Source: Microbacterium sp. (lineage in GTDB: Bacteria > Actinomycetota > Actinomycetes > Actinomycetales > Microbacteriaceae). Taken from it: DNA of 38,255 bases. Below the pieces are notes generated by a model, which was given only the letters and a program-made list of their open reading frames with translations, had not been told where the DNA came from and did not search any database. This document shows positions 28,257-36,191 of this stretch, in pieces. The translations under genes and the position numbers were made by a program. The stretch is from positions 1 to 38,255 of the forward strand of contig JARBUN010000038.1 of NCBI GenBank assembly GCA_029239635.1, written 5' to 3'. The stretch's first letter is position 1, and the number at the start of each line of letters is the position of its first letter.

Positions 28257-29285
28257 ATGTCTCTCGATCGCCATGTCCCGGGGATCGTCGATGTCGCCGC
28301 GAAGGCGGGGGTCAGCCTCTCCACGGTCTCGCGCGTGCTCTCGGGCCGCATCCGCGTGAGCGACGAACTCCGGGTCAAAGTCGAGGCCGCTGTCGCCGAG
28401 CTCGGCTACCGCCCCAACGCGGCGGCGCAGTCCCTCGTCAGCGGGCGCCGTTCGACCGTGGCCGTCTTCGCTCGGAATACGATCCGGTACGGATACGCCG
28501 CGACGCTGCAGGGAATCGAGGAGGCGGCGCGCGCGGCCGGATACGTGGTCGTCATCGCCGTCGTCGAGTCGGAAGACCCCGACGACATCTCCCGATCGGT
28601 GAACAACGCCCTCTCCCACCCCCTCGCGGGCGCGATCGTGATCGAGTTCGACAAGGTCGGTGTCGCAACTCTCGCCGCTCTCCCGTCCACGCTCCCCGTC
28701 GTGGCGGCGGCGGGGGCGCGCCGCGCGCCGGGCTCCACCCCGCACGCCTTCCTCGACGATGCCGCCGGAGGCTACGAGGCCACCCGGTACCTGCTGTCCC
28801 TCGGGCACACGACCGTGCACCATCTGGCCATCCCGGCGACGAAGCCGCGGAGCGGGCGTGCCTGGGGGTGGCGGAAAGCTCTCCAGGAAGCCGGTGCCCC
28901 CATTCCCCCGGTCGTCCAAGCCAGCTACTCCCCCACCTCGGGATACGACTCGGCGCAGAAGCTCACGGGCGATCCGAGCATCACCGCTCTCCTCTGCGGC
29001 AACGACGAGCTCGCGATCGGCGCGGCACGCGCCTTCCAGGAGGTCGGACGTCGGGTTCCGGAGAACATCAGCATCGTGGGATTCGACGATCAACCGTTCG
29101 CACGGATGTGGATGCCGGCCCTGACGACGGTTCGACAGGACTTCGTCGACCTCGGCCGCCGGACATTCGGACTCCTCGAGGAGTGGCTGACGGAGAACCG
29201 GCACCCCGCAGACTCGGCCGTCACCCCGACTCTCATCGTCCGCGAGAGCAGCGCCGCCCCCGCAACGGCGGACGGCAGCGCCTAG
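28257..29285 (+). CDS. LacI-family transcriptional repressor
   Basis: A 342-aa regulator. Residues about 9-33 are the LacI helix-turn-helix (IVDVAAKAGVSLSTVSRVLSG) and the hinge follows at ELGYRPNAAAQSLVSGR, including the leucine-containing helix that inserts at the CpG centre of operators. The rest is a periplasmic-binding-protein-like effector domain (AVFARNTIRYGYAATLQGIEE; SIVGFDDQPFARMWMPALTTV). It is transcribed divergently from the alpha-galactosidase/transporter operon, with three near-identical operators between the genes, so it should repress that operon and itself until a sugar, likely galactose or an arabino-galactoside, is present. The gene is intact. Confidence 0.94.
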   Translation: MSLDRHVPGIVDVAAKAGVSLSTVSRVLSGRIRVSDELRVKVEAAVAELGYRPNAAAQSLVSGRRSTVAVFARNTIRYGYAATLQGIEEAARAAGYVVVIAVVESEDPDDISRSVNNALSHPLAGAIVIEFDKVGVATLAALPSTLPVVAAAGARRAPGSTPHAFLDDAAGGYEATRYLLSLGHTTVHHLAIPATKPRSGRAWGWRKALQEAGAPIPPVVQASYSPTSGYDSAQKLTGDPSITALLCGNDELAIGAARAFQEVGRRVPENISIVGFDDQPFARMWMPALTTVRQDFVDLGRRTFGLLEEWLTENRHPADSAVTPTLIVRESSAAPATADGSA

Positions 29286-29342
29286 CGGCTTGAGTGGCCG
29301 GGTGGATCCCGGTCCGCTGGTCCGCCATGAGCGCGCGGGCTC

Positions 29343-29825
29343 TCACGAACGTTCCGAGCCGCCCACTCCCCGCATGCTCGCGCGCACCCACCTCGACCCG
29401 GGCCCCTCGCTCTCGGCCTCGTCTCCGGGGTTGAACAGGGTGCAACGGCCGAGCGAGAGGCATCCGCACCCGATGCACCCGTCGAGGTCGACGGCGAGGC
29501 GCTCGAGCTCTCGGATGCGCGCCGCGACCGTCTGCGCCCACCGTTTCGACATCTCGGTCCACTCGCGCTGCGTCGGCGCGCGATCCCGCGGCAGCGGTGC
29601 CAGGGCCTCGGCGATCTCGGCGAGCGAGAGACCGACGCGCTGGCCCGCGGCGATGACGGCGAGGCGTCGCAACACGTGTCGAGGGAACTGCCGCCTGCCG
29701 CCGTGCGTGCGGACCGCGTCGATGAGCCCGCGCTCCTCGTAGTAGCGCAGCGTCGGCACGGACGCGCCCGAGCGGCGAGCGACGGCACCGATCGACAAGA
29801 GCTCGTCGGGTTGGATGCGCACCAC
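29343..29825 (-). CDS. soxR: Redox-sensitive transcriptional activator SoxR
   Basis: A 160-aa MerR-family regulator. The N-terminal helix-turn-helix reads LSIGAVARRSGASVPTLRYYEERGL, followed by a dimerisation helix and the iron-sulfur motif CIGCGCLSLGRC with Cys117, Cys120, Cys122 and Cys128 (C-x2-C-x-C-x5-C), which binds the [2Fe-2S] cluster sensing redox-cycling compounds. The start is one of two adjacent GTG codons (29825 or 29822). The gene lies divergent from a VOC-family gene with a SoxR box between them. No soxS is present, as expected in actinobacteria, where SoxR controls a few target genes directly. Its 3' end faces the LacI gene, 57 bases away. Confidence 0.94.
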   Translation of the reverse strand: MVRIQPDELLSIGAVARRSGASVPTLRYYEERGLIDAVRTHGGRRQFPRHVLRRLAVIAAGQRVGLSLAEIAEALAPLPRDRAPTQREWTEMSKRWAQTVAARIRELERLAVDLDGCIGCGCLSLGRCTLFNPGDEAESEGPGSRWVRASMRGVGGSERS

Positions 29826-29850
29826 GACCCCATGCTCTTGCGGCGTCGAC

Positions 29851-29881
29851 TTGACCTCAAGTCCGCTTGAGGAATTTGGAT
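29851..29881 (+). promoter_or_regulatory. SoxR box inside an over-spaced promoter
   Basis: The perfect inverted repeat CCTCAAG-TCCG-CTTGAGG at 29855-29872 matches the classical SoxR operator apart from its centre. It fills the spacer between a -35 TTGACC (29851-29856) and a -10-like TTGGAT (29876-29881). The 19-base spacing is the long spacing that MerR-type activators correct by twisting DNA. The ATG of the VOC gene is six bases downstream of the -10. Confidence 0.9.
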
Positions 29882-29887
29882 GACGTC

Positions 29888-30562
29888 ATGCACATCCATC
29901 ACGTCACCATCGGCACCCGCGACCTCGACACGACCGAGAGCACCTACCGCGACACGTTCGGGTTCGCGACGACGCGCGAGGACGAGCGCGTTCTCGTGCG
30001 CATGGGCGCGACGACCGTCGCATTCCTCACCGAGCCGACGCTCTCCGGCGCCCACCACCTCGCCTGGACGATCCCCACGGGGTCGTTCGACGCCGCCGTC
30101 GACTGGGTGAGCGAGCGCGTTCCGCTCCTGCGGGGCGAGAGCGGGCTGACCGTGTTCGAGGCTCCCGCGGCCTGGAACGCCCGGTCGGTGTATTTCGATG
30201 GCCCCGACGGACAGCTGCTCGAGCTCATCGAGCGCCGGGCCCTGCCGACATCCCCGCACCGCTCGGGCTTCAGCGCACACGACATCGTTCGCGTGAGCGA
30301 GGTGGGCGTGGCCGTTCCCGACGTTCTCGCCACCGTCGCCGCGTGCGCGGCGGCGGGGGTCGCCTCCTACGGGAACGCGCCCGATCCGGGCTTCTCCGCC
30401 GTGGGCGATGTCGACGGGCTGCTCGTCCTCGTTCCCGCGGAGCGCCGCTGGTTCCCGGTGCACGACCGCGAGCCCGCGAACGGAGCGACGACGATCGTGG
30501 CCGACGTGCCTCGCGCCATCGAGCTTGCGCCCGGGCGCGTGCTCGTGCCGGGCCCGCGGTGA
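29888..30562 (+). CDS. VOC-family (glyoxalase/bleomycin-resistance-like) protein under SoxR control
   Basis: A 224-aa protein made of two vicinal-oxygen-chelate modules. The first begins HIHHVTIGTRDLDTTESTYRD and ends with YFDGPDGQLLELIER, which carries the usual His and Glu metal ligands. The second (from about residue 137, VGVAVPDVLATVAACAAAG) is more divergent. Such proteins bind or modify reactive small molecules: glyoxalases, ring-cleavage dioxygenases and drug-binding proteins. Its promoter carries a SoxR box, so the role is probably protection from redox-active antibiotics or quinones. I place the start at the ATG at 29888, where HIHHVTIG begins; an upstream in-frame start at 29867 falls inside the SoxR operator. 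Confidence 0.86.
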   Translation: MHIHHVTIGTRDLDTTESTYRDTFGFATTREDERVLVRMGATTVAFLTEPTLSGAHHLAWTIPTGSFDAAVDWVSERVPLLRGESGLTVFEAPAAWNARSVYFDGPDGQLLELIERRALPTSPHRSGFSAHDIVRVSEVGVAVPDVLATVAACAAAGVASYGNAPDPGFSAVGDVDGLLVLVPAERRWFPVHDREPANGATTIVADVPRAIELAPGRVLVPGPR

Positions 30563-30568
30563 GCGTCC

Positions 30569-30608
30569 TCCCGCAGACCGCTGCCAGGAAGTGTTCGCCG
30601 CTGCGGGA
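30569..30608 (+). terminator. Possible terminator after the VOC gene
   Basis: TCCCGCAG (30569-30576) pairs perfectly with CTGCGGGA (30601-30608) across a 24-base loop, six bases after the VOC stop. The large loop makes it a weak candidate. Confidence 0.35.
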
Positions 30609-30655
30609 AGCCGCGGACGCGAAGGCGCGGACGGGGCTTCGGCGGTTCGCCGGAG

Positions 30656-30716
30656 CTCATAACAAGTCCCCGGATTTTTATGACGTCGGGCGCCATCTCA
30701 TAGAAATCATCGAGGG
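30656..30716. other. AT-rich island between convergent genes
   Basis: About 60 bases (including CGGATTTTTATGACG and CATAGAAATCAT) are far richer in A+T than the surroundings. They sit between the ends of the VOC gene and the GntR-type gene. CTCATA occurs at both edges (30656-30661 and 30697-30702). No gene or hairpin was found in it. Confidence 0.5.
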
Positions 30717-30734
30717 CACGAGCAGAACGCGCCC

Positions 30735-31463
30735 TCACTCCCCCACGAGACGAGCCGACGCCGTCGCCATGTGCACGGCCATCGCGGATGCCGCGGCATC
30801 GGCGTCGCGCGCCTGCATCGCGCGGTGCACGGCGTCGTGCTCGGCGATGGCCCGGGCCGCGTCGTCGGCGCTCTGGACGGCGCGATCCGCGTAGACCTGC
30901 AGCAACGAGCGGACGACGTTCAGCTGGTCGAGGAGCAGGGCGTTGCCGGCGGCCTGAGCGAGGGCGTCGTGGAAGGCCAGGTCGGCGCGTGCGAAAGAGC
31001 GGAGGTCGTCGCGCGACCGCATCATGTCGGCGAGGGCGGCCTCGAGCCGCTCGTTCGCGGCGGCGTCGGCGCGCTCGGCGGCGAGGCGCGCGACGTAGAT
31101 CTCGAGCCCCGCGCGCAGGTCGAGGAGTTCGGCGGTGTCGGTGTCGCCGAGCAGCAGCCCCCAGCGGAGGGTCTGCGGGAGCAGGGAGCTCGCGGTGCCG
31201 CGCAGGTAGGTGCCCGACCCGGGGCGGACGTCGACGATGCCGAGGATCTCGAGCGCTGCGAGCGCCTCGCGGACCGCGGACCGCCCGACGCCGAGGGTCG
31301 CGGAAAGGGCGCGCTCGGCGGGGAGACGCGTGCCCGGCGCGATAGAGCCGGTGGTGAAGAGGTCGAGCAGCCGGCGCGCGACCTCGCTGACCGGAGAGCC
31401 CGCGGGGAGGGCCTCGAGCGCGGCCGCGATCTCGTGGCTGCGGTCGGCGGGGTAGGCGGGCAC
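30735..31463 (-). CDS. FadR-type GntR-family transcriptional regulator
   Basis: A 242-aa regulator. The winged helix-turn-helix (about residues 25-90) shows GSIAPGTRLPAERALSATLGVGRSAVREALAALEILGIVDVRPGSGTYL in family order (key part PAERALSATLGVGRSAVREAL). The C-terminal FCD domain contains ARADLAFHDALAQAAGNALL and a late AEHDAVHRAM, with Asp and His residues that usually bind a metal and a small carboxylate or sugar-acid effector. This fits a pathway of sugar acids such as apionate. The GTG start has a -10-like TAAGTT six bases before it. It is divergent from the erythrulose/apionate operon and is its probable repressor; an operator-like palindrome lies between the genes. Confidence 0.92.
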   Translation of the reverse strand: MPAYPADRSHEIAAALEALPAGSPVSEVARRLLDLFTTGSIAPGTRLPAERALSATLGVGRSAVREALAALEILGIVDVRPGSGTYLRGTASSLLPQTLRWGLLLGDTDTAELLDLRAGLEIYVARLAAERADAAANERLEAALADMMRSRDDLRSFARADLAFHDALAQAAGNALLLDQLNVVRSLLQVYADRAVQSADDAARAIAEHDAVHRAMQARDADAAASAMAVHMATASARLVGE

Positions 31464-31469
31464 CCCCTC

Positions 31470-31475
31470 AACTTA
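31470..31475 (-). promoter_or_regulatory. -10 element of the GntR-type gene (leaderless)
   Basis: On the minus strand TAAGTT lies six bases before the GTG start at 31463, so the transcript probably starts at the start codon. No clear -35 was seen. Confidence 0.45.
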
Positions 31476-31497
31476 GCGCGGGTCGGCAGGACCGAGG

Positions 31498-31526
31498 TTG
31501 CAATTGGTCAACCGGTTAGCCAATAT
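31498..31526 (+). promoter_or_regulatory. Promoter and GntR/FadR-type operator of the apionate/erythrulose operon
   Basis: A -35 TTGCAA (31498-31503) and a -10 CAATAT (31521-31526) are separated by 17 bases. The spacer is filled by a 22-base palindrome at 31503-31524 (outer ATTGG and CCAAT, centre AACCGGTT) in which nine of eleven base pairs match. It contains TGGTCAACC, resembling the TGGT-n-ACC core of FadR-type sites. Binding here would block RNA polymerase directly. Confidence 0.75.
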
Positions 31527-31568
31527 GGAGGTGCCGCCTTCCCTCCTCCCGCCCGAAAGAGGTCGCTG

Positions 31569-33314
31569 ATGACCCGACTGTGGAACGCCCCCACCGCGTT
31601 CGCCGACGAGATGATCGACGGCTTCGTCGCCGCGAACAGCCGTTGCGTGCGGCGCGTCGACGGAGGCGTCGTGCGCTCGACCGCCTCGCCCGTCGGGGAG
31701 GTCGCGGTGGTCGTCGGCGGAGGGTCGGGTCACTACCCCGCCTTCGGCGGACTCGTCGGCCCCGGCCTCGCGCACGGCGCCGCGATGGGGAACCTCTTCG
31801 CCTCCCCCTCGACCGCCCAGGTGCACGCCACCGCGCGAGCGGCCGACAACGGCGGCGGCGTCCTGCTCTGCTACGGCAACTACGCCGGCGACGTGCTCAA
31901 CTTCACCGCCGCCCAGGAGCGCCTGCGGGCCGAGGGCGTTCCCGTCGCCACGGTCACGGTGACCGACGACATCTCCTCCGCGCCGGCGGACGAGCGCGAT
32001 CGCCGCCGGGGAATCGCGGGAGATCTCACCGTGTTCCGCGCGGCCGCCGCGGCCGCCGAGCGCGGGGATGACCTCGACGGGGTCGTCCGCGTCGCCCGCC
32101 TCGCCAACGAGCGCACCCGCTCGTTCGGCGTCGCGTTCACCGGCTGCACGCTGCCGGGAGCGGCGACCCCGCTGTTCACGGTGCCCGAGGGACGCATGGC
32201 CGTGGGGCTCGGCATCCACGGCGAACCGGGGATCGACGAGACCGACATCCCCACCGCGGACGAGCTCGCCGACCTGCTCGTCGCGCGGCTCCTCGATCCC
32301 GCGGAGCGCCCCCTCGACGTCGACGGGCTCGCGGGCGCGCGGGTCGTCCCGATCCTCAACGGCCTCGGGTCGCTGAAGTACGAGGAGATGTTCGTCGTCT
32401 ACCGACGCGTCGCCGAGCGGCTCACCGCACACGGCCTCGAGATCGTCGACCCGCACGTGGGCGAGTACTGCACCTCGTTCGACATGGCGGGCCTCTCGCT
32501 CACCCTGTACTGGCTCGACGACGAGCTCGCCGAGCTGTGGGAGCACCCCGTCGACGCACCGGCCTACCGCCGCGGCAGCGTCCTGCACGCCCCCGCCCGG
32601 ATCGCGGATGCCGCTCCCGCGGCTCCCGCGGACGCACCCGTCGCGCCCGGCGACGCGGACTCCCGCGACCTCGCCGCCGTCGTGGCGCGCGGGGTCGCGG
32701 AGATCGCCACGGTGATCGACGCGCACGTCGACGAGCTCGGACGACTGGATGCCGTCGCCGGCGACGGCGATCACGGCATCGGCATGCAGCGCGGGGCGCA
32801 CGCCGCCCGCGAGGCGGCACGGCGCACGTCCGCGGCGGGAGCCGGAGCCCGGACGACCCTCACGGCCGCAGCGGACGCATGGGCCGATCGCGCGGGCGGG
32901 ACCTCGGGGGCGCTGTGGGGACTCATGCTGCGAAGCATCGCCGCCGAGCTCGGCGACCGGGGGCGTCCGAACGCCGCGGCCGTCGCCCGGGGCGTCGCCG
33001 ATGCCGTCCGAGCCGTCACGGCCGCGGGTGGCGCCGCGATCGGCGACAAGACCCTCGTCGACGCGCTCGTCCCCCTCGCCGACACCCTCACGACCGCCGT
33101 CGCCGAGGGGCTCCCCCTCGACGAGGCCGGCCGCCGCGCGGCGGTCGCCGCCGCCCGGGCCGCGGAGGGCACCGCCGAGCTGCTCCCCCGCCGCGGGCGC
33201 GCCCGCACCCACGGCGATCACTCCCTCGGCACCCCCGACCCGGGCGCGGTCTCCCTCGCGCTCATCGCCGAAGCCCTGGCATCCCTCCCCTCCCGCGAAG
33301 GACACCCGTCATGA
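31569..33314 (+). CDS. lerK: DhaK-DhaL fused kinase, probable L-erythrulose kinase
   Basis: A 581-aa ATP-dependent ketose kinase. The N-terminal DhaK domain (about 1-335) has [18 protein letters not shown], the [12 protein letters not shown] loop and GLGIHGEPG. An Ala/Pro linker joins it to a DhaL domain (about 360-581) with [16 protein letters not shown], whose aspartates bind Mg-ATP, and GGTSGALWG. Single-chain DhaKL enzymes use ATP rather than the phosphotransferase system. The kinase gene is followed by RpiB-like and TIM-like tetrulose-phosphate isomerases, the combination described for L-erythrulose and threitol use in Mycobacterium smegmatis (LerK-LerI-DerI), so L-erythrulose is the likely substrate; dihydroxyacetone is the alternative. 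AAGAGG lies six bases before the ATG. Confidence 0.85.
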   Translation: MTRLWNAPTAFADEMIDGFVAANSRCVRRVDGGVVRSTASPVGEVAVVVGGGSGHYPAFGGLVGPGLAHGAAMGNLFASPSTAQVHATARAADNGGGVLLCYGNYAGDVLNFTAAQERLRAEGVPVATVTVTDDISSAPADERDRRRGIAGDLTVFRAAAAAAERGDDLDGVVRVARLANERTRSFGVAFTGCTLPGAATPLFTVPEGRMAVGLGIHGEPGIDETDIPTADELADLLVARLLDPAERPLDVDGLAGARVVPILNGLGSLKYEEMFVVYRRVAERLTAHGLEIVDPHVGEYCTSFDMAGLSLTLYWLDDELAELWEHPVDAPAYRRGSVLHAPARIADAAPAAPADAPVAPGDADSRDLAAVVARGVAEIATVIDAHVDELGRLDAVAGDGDHGIGMQRGAHAAREAARRTSAAGAGARTTLTAAADAWADRAGGTSGALWGLMLRSIAAELGDRGRPNAAAVARGVADAVRAVTAAGGAAIGDKTLVDALVPLADTLTTAVAEGLPLDEAGRRAAVAAARAAEGTAELLPRRGRARTHGDHSLGTPDPGAVSLALIAEALASLPSREGHPS

Positions 33315-33790
33315 CCGCACCCGCCCCGCTCCGTCTCGTCATCGGCTCGGATGACGCCGGCTTCGACTACAAAGAGGTCCTCAAGCGCGACCTCCTCGCG
33401 AGCGACGCGGTCGCCGAGGTCGTCGACGTGGGAGTCGCGGCCGACGGGCACACCGCCTACCCGACCGTCGCCATCGAAGCCGCCGAGCGCGTGGCCCGCG
33501 GCGACGCCGACCGCGCCCTGCTCATCTGCGGCACCGGGCTCGGGGTGGCGATCGCCGCCAACAAGGTGCCGGGCATCCGGGCCGTGACCGCGCACGATTC
33601 GTTCTCCGTCGAGCGGGGCGTGCTGTCCAACAACGCCCAGGTGCTCACGATGGGCCAGCGGGTGATCGGCGTCGAGCTCGCCCGCCGCCTCGTCCGGGAG
33701 TGGCTGACGTACCGCTTCGACTCCTCGTCGGCGAGCGCCGACAAGGTCGCCGTCCTCACCGATTACGAGGCCCGGGACGCGCGCGCATGA
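33311..33790 (+). CDS. derI: RpiB/LacAB-family isomerase, probable D-erythrulose 4-phosphate isomerase
   Basis: A 159-aa RpiB-fold sugar-phosphate isomerase. The N-terminus reads [18 protein letters not shown]; the active-site region [22 protein letters not shown] holds the catalytic Cys (about residue 76) and the phosphate-binding Gly/Asn loop; the histidine of [22 protein letters not shown] contributes to ring opening. In tetritol pathways this family (DerI, EryI) turns D-erythrulose 4-phosphate into D-erythrose 4-phosphate, which feeds the pentose phosphate pathway. Ribose 5-phosphate isomerase is the alternative, but the company of a TIM-like isomerase and an erythrulose kinase favours the tetrose role. 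The gene overlaps its neighbours by ATGA at both ends. Confidence 0.86.
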   Translation: MTAPAPLRLVIGSDDAGFDYKEVLKRDLLASDAVAEVVDVGVAADGHTAYPTVAIEAAERVARGDADRALLICGTGLGVAIAANKVPGIRAVTAHDSFSVERGVLSNNAQVLTMGQRVIGVELARRLVREWLTYRFDSSSASADKVAVLTDYEARDARA

Positions 33791-34527
33791 CCACGACGGT
33801 CGGGGTGAGCCTGAAGACCTACTTCTCGCACGGCGACGCGCTCGCGTGGATGACCGCGGTCGCCGAGCTCGTTCGCGGCGTCGAGGCCGTGGCATCCGGA
33901 ACCGTGCGGGTCTTCGTCGCGCCGACCTTCCTCCAGATCCCCGCCGCGGTCGAGACGTTCGCGGGGACCGGGGTCGCCGTCGCCGCCCAGGACGTCTCCG
34001 CCCACCCGGCGGGCGCCTTCACGGGCGAGGTGACGGCCGCCGAGCTGGCCGAGGTCGGCGTCGCGGTCGTCGAGATCGGCCATGCCGAACGTCGCCGCCT
34101 GTTCGGCGAGACCGACGCCGAGGTCGCCGCGAAGACCTCCGCGGCGCTGCGCGCGGGGCTCACCCCGCTCATCTGCGTCGGCGAGACCGCGCACGAAGAC
34201 GCCGCCGCCGCGATCTCGGCGGTGCGCGCGCAGCTCGACGCCGCCCTCGACGGAGCGCCCGCGGGTCCGGTCATCGTGGCCTACGAGCCCGTGTGGGCGA
34301 TCGGCGCCCCGACTCCGGCGCCCGCGGACCACATCTCCGCCGTCACGCGCGCTCTGCGCACGGCCCTCGGCGCGCGCCCGGACAGCGCGGTGGTCTACGG
34401 CGGATCCGCGGGGCCGGGCCTGCTCACCGCCCTCGGCGACGCGGTCGACGGGCTCTTCCTCGGCCGGTTCGCGCACGACCCCGCGCGCCTCGCAGAGGTG
34501 CTGCGAGAAGCGGGGGCGCGCCCATGA
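33787..34527 (+). CDS. lerI: Triosephosphate-isomerase-like protein, probable L-erythrulose 1-phosphate isomerase
   Basis: A 246-aa TIM-family enzyme. Catalytic residues are preserved: Lys10 in GVSLKTYF, His in [16 protein letters not shown], and Glu in [10 protein letters not shown]; the phosphate loop is [11 protein letters not shown] and the C-terminus has [11 protein letters not shown]. The N-terminal SLKTYF replaces the GNWKMN of housekeeping TIM, as in the LerI/EryH group that converts L-erythrulose phosphate to D-erythrulose 4-phosphate. Position between the RpiB-like gene and the decarboxylase-like gene supports this role. A second true triosephosphate isomerase should be present elsewhere in the genome. 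ATGA overlaps at both ends. Confidence 0.87.
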   Translation: MTTTVGVSLKTYFSHGDALAWMTAVAELVRGVEAVASGTVRVFVAPTFLQIPAAVETFAGTGVAVAAQDVSAHPAGAFTGEVTAAELAEVGVAVVEIGHAERRRLFGETDAEVAAKTSAALRAGLTPLICVGETAHEDAAAAISAVRAQLDAALDGAPAGPVIVAYEPVWAIGAPTPAPADHISAVTRALRTALGARPDSAVVYGGSAGPGLLTALGDAVDGLFLGRFAHDPARLAEVLREAGARP

Positions 34528-35318
34528 TCGGCCTCGGCACGTACGCCTTCCTGTGGCAGCACTCCGATCGTGCGCCCGAGCCCCTCACGCTGCGCGGTGC
34601 GCTCGAAGCCACGCGCGCGCTCGACGTCGAGCTGTTCCAGATCTGCGACTACGCCCCGATCGACCGGGCGACCGACCGCGAGCTCGCGGAGGACGCCGCC
34701 GCCGCGCGCGACCTGGGCATCACCATCCAGCTCGGCACCCGTGGCATCCGTCCCGCCCACCTCGAGCGCTACCTGCGCCTGGCCGAGATCTTCGACGCGC
34801 GACTCGTGCGGTCGATGCTCGGTGGCTCGGACGGGATGGCGTCGCTCCGCGACGCGGACGCGTGGCTGCGGGAGAGCCTGCCCTCGTTCGAAGAGGCCGG
34901 GGTGACGCTCGCGCTGGAGACCTACGAGCAGGTGGCCACCGCCGATCTCGCGAACCTCGTGTGGTCGGTCGGCAGCGATCGACTCGGCATCTGCCTCGAT
35001 CCGGCGAACGTCGTCGCGCGGCTGGAGACCCCCACCGACTGCATCGAGGCGTGCCGCGACCTCGTCGTGAACGTGCACGCCAAGGACTTCGCCTTCCGCC
35101 GCCGTGACGGTTGGGTGGGCTTCGAGCTGACCGGGGCGCCGTTCGGCGACGGCCTTCACGACTATCCGGCTCTGCGCGGCGCGATCCGCCCGGCCGACAA
35201 CGGCATCGACGAGATCGTCGAGCACTGGCTGCCCTGGCAGGGCGACGCCGAGACCACCATCGACACCGAGCGGGACTGGACCCGCCGCACCGTCGAACGA
35301 CTGAGGAGCACCCCGTGA
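34524..35318 (+). CDS. oiaC: Sugar phosphate isomerase/epimerase-fold protein, probable 3-oxo-isoapionate decarboxylase
   Basis: A 264-aa TIM barrel of the AP-endonuclease-2/xylose-isomerase-like superfamily. The N-terminus [14 protein letters not shown] and LFQICDYAPI are barrel strands; LALETYEQVATADL, LGICLDPANVVARLETP and VVNVHAKDFAF hold the Glu/Asp/His residues that bind the divalent metal. In D-apionate pathways a member of this superfamily (OiaC) decarboxylates 3-oxo-isoapionate to L-erythrulose, which is exactly the substrate of the kinase encoded at the start of this operon. The following genes resemble ApnO and ApnL, which would supply its substrate. The fold alone would also allow an isomerase. 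It overlaps the next gene by GTGA. Confidence 0.74.
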   Translation: MIGLGTYAFLWQHSDRAPEPLTLRGALEATRALDVELFQICDYAPIDRATDRELAEDAAAARDLGITIQLGTRGIRPAHLERYLRLAEIFDARLVRSMLGGSDGMASLRDADAWLRESLPSFEEAGVTLALETYEQVATADLANLVWSVGSDRLGICLDPANVVARLETPTDCIEACRDLVVNVHAKDFAFRRRDGWVGFELTGAPFGDGLHDYPALRGAIRPADNGIDEIVEHWLPWQGDAETTIDTERDWTRRTVERLRSTP

Positions 35319-36181
35319 CCGAGACCACCACCGACCTCCACTCGATCGCCGTCGTCGGCGCGGGCGGCAAGATGGGCATGCGCGTGTCGAACAACCTCGC
35401 GCGCACCGCCCACCCCGTGGCGTACGTCGAGAACTCCCCGGCCGGCCGGGAGCGCACGCTCGCCGCGGGCCGCGAGCTCACCGACGCGTCCACGGCGGTC
35501 GCCGATGCCGACATCGTCGTGCTCGCCGTCCCCGATCTCGCCCTCGCCGCCGTCACGGCCGAGCTCGTCCCGCAGCTGAAGTCCGGGGCGATCGTGCTCA
35601 CACTCGACCCGGCTGCGGCGTACGCCGGGCTTCTCGCCAGGCGCGACGATGTCGTGCAGGCCGTCGCGCACCCGTGCCACCCCTCGGTGTTCCTCGAGCG
35701 CACGACGAAGGAGGAGTGGGCCGACACGTTCGGCGGGATCGCCGCTCCGCAGGACGCGATCGCCGCCGTCGAGAGCGACGACCCCGGCGTGAGGGCGATC
35801 GTCGAGGCCACCGTCCGCGCGATCTACGCGCCCGTGATCGACGTGCACTGGGTGAGCATCAAGCAGCTCGCGCAGCTCGAGCCGACCCTCGTCGAGACGG
35901 TCGCGTGCATGATCGGGTCGCTGCTCAACGAGGCCCTCGACGAGGCGATCCACACGATGGGCGTCCCCGAGGCGGCGGCGCGCAGCATCCTGTACGGCCA
36001 CACGCAGGTGGCGCTGGCGAACGGCCTCCGTGGCGACAACCCGTTCAGCGACGCGTGCCTCATCGCGATGGACTACGGTCGCGAGAGCATCATCAAGGAC
36101 GACTGGAAGAAGATCTTCCGCGACGACGAGCTCGACAAGAATCTCGCGCGCATGCTGCACCTCGACCACATCACGCGCTGA
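35315..36181 (+). CDS. apnO: Phosphogluconate-dehydrogenase-like oxidoreductase, probable D-apionate oxidoisomerase
   Basis: A 288-aa NAD-dependent enzyme. The Rossmann motif GAGGKMGMRVSNNLAR lies at about residues 13-28, followed by ADIVVLAVPDLALAAV. The C-terminal half is helical and like the phosphogluconate dehydrogenase C-terminal domain: HPCHPSVFLERTTKEEWAD, WVSIKQLAQLEPTLVET (with the conserved Lys), GHTQVALANGL and NPFSDACLIAMDYGRESI. This two-domain type matches ApnO, which oxidises and rearranges D-apionate to 3-oxo-isoapionate. The GTG at 35315 overlaps the previous stop and has GAGGAG six bases upstream. The neighbouring decarboxylase and lactonase candidates support the assignment. 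Confidence 0.8.
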   Translation: MTETTTDLHSIAVVGAGGKMGMRVSNNLARTAHPVAYVENSPAGRERTLAAGRELTDASTAVADADIVVLAVPDLALAAVTAELVPQLKSGAIVLTLDPAAAYAGLLARRDDVVQAVAHPCHPSVFLERTTKEEWADTFGGIAAPQDAIAAVESDDPGVRAIVEATVRAIYAPVIDVHWVSIKQLAQLEPTLVETVACMIGSLLNEALDEAIHTMGVPEAAARSILYGHTQVALANGLRGDNPFSDACLIAMDYGRESIIKDDWKKIFRDDELDKNLARMLHLDHITR

Positions 36182-36191
36182 GGACACCGCC

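Noticed and set aside
29293..29315. Small CCGGG/CCCGG hairpin between the LacI and soxR genes
   Set aside because: A five-base stem is too short to support a terminator in DNA this rich in GC.
30367..30738. Minus-strand open frame in the gap after the VOC gene
   Set aside because: Its start lies within the gntR-type gene and most of its length is antisense to the VOC gene; no domain was seen.
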